Source: Xiphophorus maculatus (Eukaryota > Chordata > Actinopteri > Cyprinodontiformes > Poeciliidae). From it: a DNA stretch of 64,000 nt. The notes under the pieces are model-generated. The model was not told the DNA's origin. It ran no database searches and was given only the letters and a program-made list of their open reading frames with translations. The stretch's first letter is position 1. Every line of letters starts with the position of its first letter. The stretch covers positions 2,339,498 to 2,403,497 of the forward strand of contig NC_036448.1 of NCBI RefSeq assembly GCF_002775205.1, read 5' to 3'. The position numbers and the translations under genes are program-made. Shown here in pieces: positions 44,447 to 57,030 of this stretch.

Positions 44447-45574
44447 TCAGTGAGAGAGGGATTTCCGTCTCTTCAACATACGCCGCAGGATCACCTCTAT
44501 GCCGCCCCGCGTGCTCATCCTCTTGACCCAACCGTGTGTATTTATCCGTTTTATGTTGTTCGGCTGGTACTCTGTGCCTCTTTTGCGGGTTCGCACCTGC
44601 TGGTGCAGCCAGGGGAGCTGCTGGACCGCATCGCCGCTCTCCACTTGCCAAGGGAGAGGCCCCAGAAGTCGGAAAACCCGAGGTCTCGCAGCTGCGCCGG
44701 ACGCAAACCAGCTGCTGAAGAACCTGAGGTGAGACGTGGTATTTGCTGAGAGATCCGACGTAGGGACGCTGCTGCAGAAGAAGCACAAGTTAAAGTTTAA
44801 TGAGCCTGAATATGAAAACACAATTCAATGTAATGAATTTATCACATCTCATAGGTAGGCTGAGGCCTGTCACGATAACAAATTTAGCTATAAACCAAAA
44901 ATTATTGCGATAAACAATAATATCGTCATTTTGAGACCACTTTCAACTAATATGTTGAATTCCCTGTCAGTCCCTTCAGTTGATCCAAAATGCTGAAGCA
45001 AGAGTTTTGATGAAAATTAAAAACAAAAATCATATGTCCCCGTTTTAGCTTCCCTTCACCGGCTCCCTATTAAATCCAGAATAGAATTAAATATTGTCCC
45101 TCTCACATCTAAATCCTTTAATAGTTAAGCTTCATCGTGCATCAGAGACCTGATTGCTCCCTCTGCTCCTGGGAATTTGCGGTGTATAAATAAACTGAAC
45201 TGAATCATTGACACTTCTACATTAAATAAGAAAACATTAGCAGAGAAAATGGAGCAGCGAAAGCAAACTACAAAACCAAAAGGAGGCACAGAAAAGTTGA
45301 CAGATCCCTGCCAGCTAGTAGTAACAATCACTATTCAGTGTCACTTGGTTGTAGTCTGTGACCATGAGTCAGTGTGAAGCTCGCAGAAGCAGCCTCCCAC
45401 TCCGAGTTAGCATAAATATGGATTGTAGCGAACAGGACCCTAGCCGTTAGCATGTGCGATTAGCGTGGCGTACAAACACTACGGCCTTCCTCCTGTCTGT
45501 CATAGCGAACTGACTTACCTACGTAGGTGGGTTAATCCACGCAGTCGGGAAATAGACGACAAAACGGTGTTCAT
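44447..45574 (-). CDS. mrpl34: Mitochondrial ribosomal protein bL34m, two coding exons
   Basis: Minus-strand exons are 45519-45574 and 44447-44771, joining in phase 2 to 126 codons. Exon 1 starts at ATG 45574 and encodes [18 protein letters not shown], an Arg/Ser/Leu-rich mitochondrial targeting peptide, then a strong donor TAG|GTAAGT. Exon 2 ends with the bL34 signature: [26 protein letters not shown] and [15 protein letters not shown]. The acceptor CTGCAGCAG is a tandem NAGNAG, so a one-residue length variant is possible (44771 or 44768). The protein belongs to the large subunit of the mitochondrial ribosome. The frame beginning upstream in intron 1 (MFSYSG...) is not the real start. An AATAAA on the minus strand at 44222-44227 is a likely polyadenylation signal. 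Confidence 0.95.
44860..45206 (+). pseudogene. Truncated LINE (L2/Rex1 type) ORF2 end and 3' tail in mrpl34 intron
   Basis: Plus-strand reading around 44,980-45,120 gives the end of a reverse-transcriptase ORF of the type QLIQNA...ARVLMK...[15 protein letters not shown], then GCGGTGTATAAATAAACTGA. Frameshifts and a stop are present. A hAT-like terminus (CCTGTCACGATAACAAATTT) lies just upstream at about 44,869. Confidence 0.6.
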
Positions 45575-47300
45575 TCTGAGATTCTTTTCAAACTAACAGG
45601 TTAACTACGTGTGAACGCTGAAAGTCACAGATAGAATGGTACCTCGCAAGAAGGAGCAAGCTGATTGGTTCAGACTTTGACCAAAGGAAATGCTTCTTGC
45701 TGCACTAGGCAGTGGAGTAGAGAGCGAGTGTATGTTAAAAAAAAAAAAAAAGTCGGAGGGTGCGCATGCGCACCATTTGTCTGTCTGTCTGTCTATCTTG
45801 CGCTGTTCATTCGTGGTGCAGATCAATTCTTCTTATTGTTAAAATTAGACTCCAGAAAAGTATTTGACACACACATAACTACAGAACCTACAGGTTTAAG
45901 TCACCCAGGTAAATCAAACTGGTTTTAGGTTTGGCGCTAGTGTGAAAGAATAGTTTGTCTATTTTTGGACACATTCTGACATAAATTAAATAGATGGCAG
46001 CAGCAACTAAAGTTCAAGATCATTTAACCTTTTCACAATTGTGATGTTAAAACTTCCACTTTCAACTGTGTCTTGTTAGGCAAAATTACAAAAATGTTGG
46101 GCACAATCTGAAGGGGCAAAATGGTAGCCTGGTAAAAACCAGCCCCTTGTTCTATGCTATTTGCTATTTGCTTCGTACAGAGGGTCTAAAATGATTCTAA
46201 AATAGCACAGAACATCAACGGCGTCGTTCACAACTTCTCATTATGTTTGCTGATTGATCCAGTATAAATTCTAACTCAAATAAATGGGAGAAAGCCCAGA
46301 CTGTCTGTGAGGCAAGATTATAATCAAGCAAAATTGTGCAGGAAGGCAATGACCAGGCTGGCAAAATAGGCTTTTAAATCCAGAAATGCTATCTTGGACC
46401 AAAACAAAAAGCAGGATCCATAAGGGCACATTTTTTTGTCAAGAGGAAAAAGGGTCTTACTGTGCACTTCCCTGTTCCCACAGCATAATGCTACCATCAC
46501 CATGTTGCACTATGGATGGGTGGTGTTCAGTGTCAGTTTTCTTCTTGCATACAGTCACATTTCACCTATAAGCCATGAGGTTCAGCTTTGGTCTTATCTG
46601 ACCTTCTTTGATGATTGCTGCCCGCTCTATGGCTTTGGTCATAGGCCAGATAAGTTTACAATTAATATTGTCCCATCATGTGAGCTCTTGAGAAAGCCTG
46701 TTTGCTGCCTCTCTTAATAATGTTCTAACACAAGTTGCCATTTTAGGTGGGCATCCTTAGAATTGGTAGAATTGCAGGTGTACCATATTCCCATAGTAGA
46801 CTGAGCGGTGTTCTTTCAGATCTTAAAAACTGGATGCATTGTTTTGTAACCTAAATCTGCTTTGAACTTCTCTGCAGCTTTCTCCCTGACCTGCTTGCTG
46901 GGTACTCATTCTCTAATAAACCCATCGGGCCCTCACAGAAAAGCTGTGTGAAATGCATGCACATGCATCCATTTCTATTTACAAACTCAATCCTGGAGGC
47001 ATCTGGTTGCACTGGATTTTATTTCACGGTGTCAGAATAAAGGAGGCTGCAGGCTAATATACATTACACCTCTGTGATGCAGCAGCTGCAGTGACTCTTT
47101 CATGTACAACATAATGACATGTTTATGGGGGTTTGATAGCGGTTGCAGATTTTAACAGAGACTCACGCATGTCATGTTATGTATGATCATGCATCCCACT
47201 GCTCAGATGATAAAATGGGACCATCTCAGCAGGTTCTGCCTCTGACTACAAGCATTCTGTTATTATTAAACCAGCCTTAGCAACAAGGACAGCAGCCTTC
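45575..47300. other. Divergent intergenic region between mrpl34 and abhd8
   Basis: The mrpl34 promoter probably lies at 45,575-45,700 (inverted CCAAT, TGATTGGTTC near 45,661). The rest has a decayed transposon (listed) and no supported exon. Confidence 0.5.
46430..46940. mobile_element. Decayed Tc1/mariner-like element
   Basis: Segments TTCAGCTTTGGTCTTATCTG, TTTAGGTGGGCATCC, GAATTGCAGGTGTACCATA and TTCTCTGCAGCTTTCTCCCT match by memory a widespread fish DNA-transposon sequence. Many indels; no usable frame. Confidence 0.5.
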
Positions 47301-47683
47301 TCCTATTGGCTTTTTCCCAGCGTTCAGCTGTCCTCTATTAGCCCTCCCCGCTGCCACTCAGCAACGAAAATGCGCGAAGATTGTCCGTGGTGCTGCGGAT
47401 CCAAGGGCAGCAGGGCTGGGTAGGGTTTGGCCCTCATAACGCAGTGGATGCTGAGGGATGGAGGGGGTGCTGAAAAACACTGCCGTTCCTTCTCGCTATG
47501 GAAATCTTATTTGAATGCAACTGGCACAATTTGATGGAGGCATGCTTTACTTCCACTTCGAATCCATTTGTGTCGAGTGACGGCCGCCTGATGAGGCTGG
47601 AAAGCGCCCACAGTTCTGCAGCATCTCCCGTGTAGACGGCCCTTCAGAGCCGGTTACGCACCAGATCGTCAATAATTCTGCAG
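47300..47683 (+). other. abhd8: abhd8 promoter and non-coding exon 1
   Basis: A GC-richer region with inverted CCAAT (CCTATTGGC near 47,303) leads into an exon that ends CTGCAG|GTAAGA, a near-consensus donor with GT at 47684. The first coding exon has a matching acceptor (AAAGCAG, ending 52070) 9 nt before the abhd8 ATG. I infer a spliced 5'UTR. The exon start is unknown. Confidence 0.65.
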
Positions 47684-47885
47684 GTAAGAAATCAGTTTCT
47701 TTTTTTTTTTTGCGAGGCAGGTTTTCACTTTGCATGTACATCTTTTCATCTTTGGTCGGCCGACTGCATCTGTTAATATGGATGCGCAAAATTACGCACA
47801 TCTGTCATATAAACGCACATTCCGCACAGGACTGCAACATATTGTTGATGCGCAAAAAAGAAAAAAGAAACATAATTTTTTTAAA

Positions 47886-47905
47886 ACAACAACAACAACA
47901 ACAAC

Positions 47906-47961
<56 letters not shown>
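47886..47961 (+). repeat. (ACA)n-(TAA)n microsatellite
   Basis: About six ACA units pass into more than 15 TAA units within abhd8 intron 1. Confidence 0.95.
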
Positions 47962-47963
<2 letters not shown>

Positions 47964-48397
47964 TGTTCTCGCTGTTATTTCATGTGTAACAGATTAACAG
48001 CCACATTGTTTTCCTGCAGAACAGCCTGTGATGCTGTGGTATGACTCAATGTTTTGAATTCATTGTGATTCCGCTGCGCCACTTCGGATCGCTTAGTAAA
48101 CAGAAAGTAGGTTAAAATGGTCTCCTCTTACAAAATAGGCCATGCACGTGCATCACTCAGCCCACGCACAGCAGCAGCGATGGCTGAACGCGCACAATGC
48201 GCCAAATTTGTGTAAGTGTTGCGAAAATGGCGGTACGGTTCGAGGGGCAGCCTGCACTGTTCAGAGGTCCGTTAAAAACTGCAGACACATGCAGATCTGG
48301 GTCTGGTTATCGATCAGTAGGTCAGTAGGAGAATCCCTGATTTACATTTCAGCGCAGCTGCTGTGTTTTTCTCCACCATGAGGGAAAATGCAGCTGC

Positions 48398-48662
<265 letters not shown>

Positions 48663-51150
48663 TTTTGAATAATTGCATAATTCTGACTGCATATAAGAAC
48701 TAAGAACACTCTTCTTATCGGAAATGATAGAACTTGTTCAAACTGTTTGGTTTCTTATCTCTGATCCAGCTTTCAGGCACCATCCATAACATCTCACAAG
48801 GTTTGATTTTGGACCAATTCCATTAACTTATTATAAACCTGATTCCAAAACCAGATTTGATGTATTTGTGTTTTGGAACTTTACATTATGTCCAATTTAC
48901 TGCAATCTGATCCAGACTGTCACCATGAAATTATATTGGTTAGGGAGTTCAAGAACAGAGGAACATTCAAAGGTCAAGCAAATATCAGTGTCTCTATCCA
49001 CAGTGAAGCAAATTCAGTATAAGCATGAGGGTAGTGACCAAGGTTCAAAGAGCCTAAAGTTCTATTCAGCCTGTCTCCCACAGAGTAATACTACCCTACC
49101 CATGCTTCACTGCAGGCATGGTTCAGGCTGACATGCTGTGCTAGATTCTTTACAGTCACACATTTTTACAATGGTCAAGGCCATTTCAGAATTTTAATGT
49201 CAGCCTGCTTATCCATTCTAACTTTTTCACTTTCATTATGATACCAATATTGCAGCTTTGAGTATCGGCCAATATCAATATTGACCCAATACAATATCAG
49301 CACAAATCATACATATTTTCATAACTTGCATTGCCGTGTGGAATGTTAGAAAAGGCTTGACCAAGTGGTATTACTCAAGCAGAGAACAATAGTCAACAAT
49401 AATAAGTGTCAGAACAACTGACTCATTTATAATTAACCAGTGGGTTTCTATCCCTCTGTGTGAGGGATAGAAATTCTGGGGCAGACTAAATGCTATGAGA
49501 GTGTTTATATTTGTGATTTCAGATGTAATCTGATATAATTCAATGCTAATTTTTTGGCTGATATCAAACCAATTTTGATATAAATATCGGATCAGGACAC
49601 CCCAAATTCTAAAACATGTTTTTATGAGTGTTTGGGATCCTTGTCCTGGTGGAGCACCCCACTGTCTAAGTTTTAACCATCTAAACCATAAACCATCTAA
49701 ACCATAAACCATCTAAACCCATCTAACACTTTGATTTTAAAAAGTTAGTTTAGACCAAAGTTCAACCCTACCATACATGGGATGATTGTACACCAGTGTG
49801 ATTGTCAACAGTGTGAGTCAAACATCGTTGCCTGGGTGCTGACCAAGAAACTGGCATCAGGTCAAAATGAAGTACGTCAGTAGAAATTAGCATGTGGCTG
49901 AGCTACATGTCTTCTGGAGAAATGTGTGATAGCCCATGTAGTCATTTTAGCATAAATACTGTGCAGTTATTAAAGATAGTGCAGTCCTATCCAAAGTAAA
50001 GAAATCCATAGGTTAATTAAACCCATAGTATTAACAGACTATTTAAAATAAGGAACAATAAAAATGCCAGGTATCGGCAGAAATATGACTTAAAATGAGT
50101 ATATTGTGCAAATACCAGCAGGTATATAAACACTTATTGAGTTTGCACAGAGAAGTGGATCCTGTCAGATTCTTTACCAGCCTCTTCCTGTTCTCATTCC
50201 CAAATCGTTTTGGTTCAAATGTTAGCAACAAAGATGCTTAATTTGAACTCCCTTCAAATTCTTTAAATGCATCAAAGAGTCGAATACTACTATTTTTCTA
50301 GTCTGGACTAGAAACAGAAATAGTTGGAAAACCGTTCTCATTCTCTTATGAGACATGTTGCTCACAGACAAATACACAGTCATGACCCATGACGAGTGTT
50401 TGCTATTTATTTTTGGATTCTGGCTGCGTTAAAAAAGGAGTTATAAATAGAAAACATCCTGGTTCGATTGTCAACAGTCAGTCCTGACTGACACTGAAAC
50501 TCCAAGACAGCAGAAGTATTTTTTTATGGTTTTTGATTAATGTGGATGTTGGAATGCTGCTTTATCATAGAGGTGAGTGCATAACAACACTTGATCTGAT
50601 CTTCATTGGCTCAGCGTTTTGACTCTTTTGGGATGATTAAATTTCATCATGGAGCAGAAGTTGACATTTGGAATCTCCAGTGACAGCTTGTTGAACAGAC
50701 AATGTTGAAATCAAAAACAAAATGAAAGCTTACGTTTTTGTCTATATTAATGATGAGATTTGATTAAAATTCTTAATCGAGTTAATTGGAGGGCCTGTAA
50801 TTAAATAATTGCAATTAATCAAAAACAATACATTGGCAAAAATAAGCAACATTTTCAATTAAAAAATCCTTTTTGAGCTACATTATTGAATAAATAGACA
50901 TATGAGCTCAACAACAAAGATATTTATTGTTTTAATCTGTTATTTAGGTTCTTCAACCATCAGATTGGAGCAAAGTGCTATTCTATCCATTCAGTTTTCC
51001 AGTTTCAGAAAGTCCTGGCTAAATGTCTGACAGCAGAAGGAGGAACAGTTGATTCTGCTCCCTCTTCTCCTTATTGATAACTTTGCATGTTGAAGTTATT
51101 CTATATACCCAGCTTTTATAGTTACACTTACAATGTCAAGCTCATAATTG
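48663..51150. other. abhd8 intron 1, central part
   Basis: No exon is supported. Fragments of hAT-like termini (CGGATCAGGACACCCC near 49,585) and a short ACCATCTAAACCATAA tandem near 49,674-49,722 are seen; otherwise AT-rich unique-looking DNA. Confidence 0.5.
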
Positions 51151-51151
51151 G

Positions 51152-51252
<101 letters not shown>

Positions 51253-52079
51253 TCCAGACACAAAAAAGGTCCATAGTAAAAGGGTAAAACAAGCAAAATA
51301 AGAGAAAAATGAAAATAAACATGACTTTTTATTCACTGAGTCACAAATATATGATGACTCCAATGATTCCACAATCTTGAAGAAAATCTCACTATACTAA
51401 AAGCAGGGTTTACTAAAACTGCAATTATATTATTGCATGACACAGATGATCACATGCATTTGTACATAAGATTCCTGAGCACAGCTGCACATGTGGGTAC
51501 AGCATTATGTACAAACATATGGCTAGCACTAGCACTACTCTACTCGCTTATTTTTTGTATCGTCGGCATAGATGGGCAGTGTATAGTGGAGTACAAAAAG
51601 CTTTAAAAAGAGCTATCTTCACAAAGGATGAACAAATACTAAACGTTCTGATCAGAATATTAGCTTGTGGATACATCATATGATACTGCCTATGAATTAC
51701 TTTATTTTATCTACAACATGACTAGTGCTAAGCTGAACTAGAGCTGAATTAGATTTCAATTTCAAAGTGTCATATTACAAAGTAAAAAAAAGCATTAAGT
51801 CGTATTTGATATATACAGTATTTTTGCAATAAATGAAAGTAACATAGTTACTTGACAAAATGCCGGAAAATACAAAAGGCTGGAAAATACATACAAGTTT
51901 TACAATTCAGTCACATATCAATAAAAGTAAATTTACCTGACTTTACTTTTCACCTGAATATTTAACTCCTTAAAAACAGGCTCCCATGTAAACAGGTAAG
52001 ATTTCATCCTCTGATTCCCATTCCTGACACTTAACTGTAACTTTGCGTATGTGTTGTCTTGTGAAAGCAGAAAGGCACC

Positions 52080-55000
52080 ATGCTGACCAGCATCACTGAC
52101 GGGATCCTGTGTTGCCTGACGGGGAAGACCACCAGCCTGGTCCTGCCTGTGGAGTCTTCAGAGCCCTCCGATGGGTTTGAGTTTGTGGAGGTGAAACCAG
52201 GGAGGGTTCTGCGAGTGCGGCACATCAAACCAGATCGCCAGCGCATGGACACGGAAAAACAAGATGCCGGGAAGAACAAGACAACTGCTGACTATGATAG
52301 CAATAACGATGCCTCTGTTCGGGACTCCATTAATGATGATATTGGCACCAGCGTCCACTGCAAGAGGAAGATCACGGTCTATCGCAATGGCCAGCTGGTG
52401 ATTGAGAACCTCGGCGATGTTTTGCATTCTGAGATCCTGCAGTGTCAGGATGGAGATGTGGAGCCCTGCAGCACCGTGGAGGTGGAGCTCGCTGACTACA
52501 AAGAGATGCCCTCATCTCCTGACCCCAACCCCGTTCCCCCAGATCCATTGCCTTCTGGAGAGCAGAAGCCTGCTCCGCCTCCCCGCCGCCGTCGTCGCAA
52601 GCCTAAACGCACCGTGCTGATTGACTCAACACGGGTCATCTCGAGCTGCAAAGGAACGCATTCGGACGTGGCGCTGTTTTTTGTGCATGGTGTGGGGGGC
52701 TCTCTGGACATTTGGAGCAGCCAGCTGGAGTTCTTCTCCCGGCTGGGCTATGAGGTGATCGCACCTGACCTGGCTGGGCACGGGGCCAGCACTGCTCCGC
52801 AGATCGCAGCGGCTTACACATTTTATGCACTGGCAGAGGACCTTCGGGCCATCTTCAAGAGATATGCTCGGAAACGGAACATTCTCATAGGCCACTCATA
52901 TGGGTGAGTCTGATTCATCAATCATTGGGTCCAGAAGGACTCTGTACTTGCAAAAATAATTAAAATCCAGGTTTCCCCCAGAAAACTTGCTAACCCCAGT
53001 GGTAGGGCCACTCGGCAGTCATTCATCCAGTGGCCCGCTGTGTTTTTGTGTTAAAATCTGTTTACAGTTGACAGGAAATTTGATAATATCACTTGATAAT
53101 TATGTGTTATTGGAAGATTTATATATGAACACCAAAAACGTCTTAAAAAAATGCAAACATTAAAAAAAAGAACTTAAATAAATGCTAAGCCTGCAATGCT
53201 AAGACTGGTGGGGGCACAAGTAAAGCCTGGTGGCCCTCCAGGCTTATAATACACTGGGGGAAACCTTAAAATTATGATGGCCTATAAGGACCATTGTCAA
53301 TAAAAAAATGGAGTTAATTTTCACCAAAACACTCATTTATTTTGAGAATAACCTCAAAGATTTCCTAGAAAAAACAAGAACATTTCTGAGCCCAAGATCT
53401 GTGAATTTCTGAAAAAGAAATTGAGCAATTCTGTGATTAATCTCTGTAATTTTCTAGAAAAACATAAATTTTTTTCCAGCAAATTTTCAGCTTGAAACTC
53501 AAAAATTTCTATGTTTTCTATAGAAAAATTATGACATTTTTGCTTGACAAAAATTATTTGTCAAGCAAATATTTGGCTTTTCAAACTGAAAAATTGAAAC
53601 TATAAATGTTTGGGTTTTTTCTAGCAAATGTTCAACATTTCAGGCTCAGAAATTTCTTTGTTCTTTTTTCTAGAAAATTTAAATTTAATAGAAATTAATC
53701 TAAAAATGTCTGAGTTTAAATGTACTCTTTTTTTCTATCTACAATGACCTTTTTACACAGCTGTGCAAAACTGCTTTTCGAACTGCAATGTACATTTTAC
53801 TGCCATTCTTCAATTAGTCTTTATGTCTCTTCCAGAGTATCATTTTGCACATTCCTTGCCCATGAATATCCTGATCTGGTCCATAAGGTAGTGATGATCA
53901 ATGGAGGGGGCCCTACAGCTCTGGAACCCAGTCTCTGCTCCATCTTTCAGCTTCCATCATGTGTCCTTCACTGCCTTTCACCTTGCCTGGCCTGGAGCTT
54001 TTTGAAGTAAGATCTGTATATGGTTTTGTGTTGTAGAGCAACACCCATTGAAGCAAGAAATATAAAAATTAAAAATAAAAAATCTAATAATATTAAGAAA
54101 TGGTACAAAAAAAGCATGTTTTGACTACTTTTTAATCTTTATAAGATCTTCAAATGTGCAGATTTTTGGTAACATTTCTCCAACTTTCAGAGCTGGATTT
54201 GCTCGCCAAGGTGCAAAAGAGAAGCAGTTGTTGAAGCAGGGCAACGCATTCAATGTGTCTCCGTTTGTCCTGCGGGCAATGATGAGCGGTCAATACTGGC
54301 CCGAGGGCGATGAGGTCTACCATGCCGAGCTCACTGTGCCCATTCTGCTGGTTCACGGCATGTGTGACAAGTTTGTGCCCATGGAGGAGGACCAGCGCAT
54401 GGCAGAGGTACAGTAAAGCTACAGGAAACATATGCCTGTGCAGATATGAGGCTTCCACATTATGACACATTATGAGTGGACGTATCGCAGTCTCATGGTA
54501 TTAGACTACTCACAAAATCATATAATTGATTTATATAATTAACTTTGTGTTATAATACAAAAATGTAATTTAAAATTATTTTAAAATCTTTACTGCCCAT
54601 CTCATAAAAAATTTTCTGCGGACACTCCTGTGTGTCTGTAATTTTTTTTTTTGCATAAATATACTAAAAATTTCCAAAGTGAGAGTGAGACAAATGTGCA
54701 GGAGCCATGTTTAAGCCAACTAGCAGACAGTACACAACAACATGTGGGAGAAGCAGCACTGAATTACTGCACACCTTGGTAATAGACTGTTAGAACTTAA
54801 CTGCAAAATTGAAAAAAAAATATTTGGTTAGATTTTAGTTTATATTTCTTTGCACAAATGTATTAAGTTTTGTACATAAAATAATAGTTAAATTCCAATC
54901 CCATTTTGAGTTGTACTTAACTAAATTAGGTAAATTCTAACAAATGTATTTGTACACTACTTAAATTCATCAATAAATTAAATGAATTAGGCTCTTACTG

Positions 55001-56484
55001 TAGTGCGTGCTACATAAATGGGAATATATCTATATATTTTATTGATCAAATAAAAGTATATACTATTTCCACAATCTTGAGTGTAAAATCAGCAAGATCT
55101 ATTTGAAATTTCTCGGTCCAGATTAATATTCATTAATATAAGCAGTGATAAATGTTCATAGAACAGTGTTATGGATGTGAAGGATCCCCTTGTCAGGAGC
55201 AGACACCTCCGCTGCGTCGTCTTTGGCAGATGACCCAGCGGAGGTGTCTGCTCAGGTCTGCTCAAGAGACAGGTGCCAAACCTGTCTCTTCTTGAGGAAA
55301 TTGTCAGGTTTGTCCTCCATGTCAAAATAAAACAAAATGATGAATGGCAATAAAATGCTACGGCGAATAGAAATAGAATGCGGCATAATGGTGGTTATAA
55401 AATAAGTGTGGGCAACAGGTGGTGGCAGGATTGGTGCAAAAGATTTTAATAATGAATTCCAGAAATTACTTATAAAACTCCTGATTAAGGTGAAAATTAA
55501 CAAAGAAACATGGAGAAAAGACTGACAGAGAGCAACATTTTCTCTCTGTAACATTCACATTAAACTCAATGTGACCAGAAAGCTTAAATGTACTCAGGAG
55601 GGAGTGGAAATCGTAGAGGAACTGGAATAGCTAATTACAGGCAAGTGGATGCAGCTGCGAAAAATAGCAGGTATTGGCAAATGAGGAAATGATTAACAGC
55701 TGGGATGGGAAGCAGAACGGTAGACTGAGGTGAAGTAAACAGAAGGAAAGAGAATGAAAGAATGAACAGTAAGCAGATAAATACAAATCTAAGTAAATAA
55801 ATCCAAAACACAAACAATAAGAGTAACTGAACTAATGCAATGAACTAAAATGACATAAGAAAAACAAACAATGAAAAATGGTCTAAACACAAAATAACTG
55901 AAGCTAAAATTCCAAACACTTTTGCATCATAAGAGTGAAGCTAATAATTTGTACTTATATATATATATATATATATATAAATACATTATATATAGATTAA
56001 TACCGATAATAATAATACTAATAATATTTTGGACAGTATCAAGAAATAATAATAATCAGAATAACAGTAAACTTAACCAACATTTTCAATTAAATTCTGA
56101 TCAAAATGTTAGAATTTGCCCATTATTCATCATTCAATAAATGCAAACAGACTTACTAGCTAATATTTAATACCTTCAACAAAAATCTTCCTATAGAGAA
56201 AAGAAATGACAGCTGGATTTGTGTCTGATCCATTCCAGTTGTAGATATTGACAGGTTTGCATTCCTTCCAACTCTGCTTCCAGATCCTCCTGTTTGCCTT
56301 CCTGAAGGTCATTGAGGAGGGAAGTCACATGGTCATGATGGAGTGTCCTGACACCGTCAACACCCTCCTCCACGAGTTCTTCCTCTGGGAGCCGGACATG
56401 TCCAGAAAGGGAGAGGCCAACCACACCGTTTCTGTCTGTGACACTATCAACATGCTGAAGATCAAAAAGCCTGTGGACAAATAA
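52080..56484 (+). CDS. abhd8: Abhydrolase domain-containing protein 8, four coding exons
   Basis: Exons 52080-52903, 53836-54006, 54191-54407 and 56284-56484 join in phase to 470 codons (human about 439). Residues 1-190 are a variable N-terminus with the conserved start [17 protein letters not shown]-type [16 protein letters not shown] block and a proline-rich, Arg-rich linker. The alpha/beta-hydrolase fold begins near 195: oxyanion loop HGVGG (203-207), nucleophile motif GHSYG (271-275, Ser273) split across the exon 1/2 border, acid D391 in HGMCDKF, and H419 in EGSHMVM. The full catalytic triad is therefore present. The physiological substrate is, to my knowledge, not well established. The ATG is chosen for its match to the family start and its position 9 nt after a 3' splice site. 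Neighbours follow the conserved cluster order. Confidence 0.96.
52969..53266. mobile_element. MITE in abhd8 intron 2
   Basis: The termini AGGTTTCCCCCAG and CTGGGGGAAACCT are inverted repeats (with one base of slack). Flanks TAAAATCC and TAAAATTA share six of eight bases, compatible with an aged 8-bp target duplication of hAT type. Confidence 0.65.
54408..56283. other. abhd8 intron with paired hairpins
   Basis: The last abhd8 intron contains a 17-bp stem (AGCAGACACCTCCGCTG at 55198-55214 with its reverse complement at 55236-55252) and directly after it an 11-bp stem (AAGAGACAGGT at 55264-55274 with its partner at 55280-55290). An (AT)n run lies at 55957-55980. No exon is supported. Confidence 0.6.
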
Positions 56485-57030
56485 CGCTCACAGAAGGCTC
56501 CCTCTGTCACATCACCAAGCGGAAGGCCGTTGTTTTGCATCTATGTGTTAATAAGGCCCCGTGGCTGAGAGCGATTCCAAGGAGGACCATGTCTTCAGGA
56601 TGTGGGTGAACCCTTGTGCTCCGAGATAGAGCAGCGAGGAACATTGGATGAGAGGAAGGGACACAAACACAGTTTCTTTTCCACTTCTGCACCGGTTTGT
56701 GCTCTGCTTGCAAAATGACTTCCTCGGTGCTCAAAAGAACTGCCATTCGTGATCTGTGTGTGAAATGTTTGTGAGGAAAAGTGGACAGCTACTCAACACA
56801 AAAGATTAAACATCTCTGTAATGATGTCTGGAGTTCCTCATGTGGACTCGGTTTTACCTATGAGAAGGATTACGTAATGGTTGAATCCATTTAAGGTTGA
56901 CTGTAAAAGGGAAACTGGCTTTAATAGGGAAAGTCTATGGCAAGAATTGGTAGTATTAATGTGTCATCACATCCAATGATAAATATGATAATACTAATAA
57001 CATACTAAAATAAATCATAATGGACATCTG
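56485..57030 (+). other. abhd8: abhd8 3'UTR
   Basis: Non-coding sequence after the TAA with AATAAA at 57009-57014 as the likely polyadenylation signal; a second AATAAA occurs near 57,294. Confidence 0.45.

Noticed and set aside
44447-44821. mrpl34 as a single-exon gene starting MFSYSG
   Set aside because: That start lies inside an intron whose acceptor (CTGCAG) precedes the real second exon; exon 1 with a targeting peptide is found at 45519-45574.
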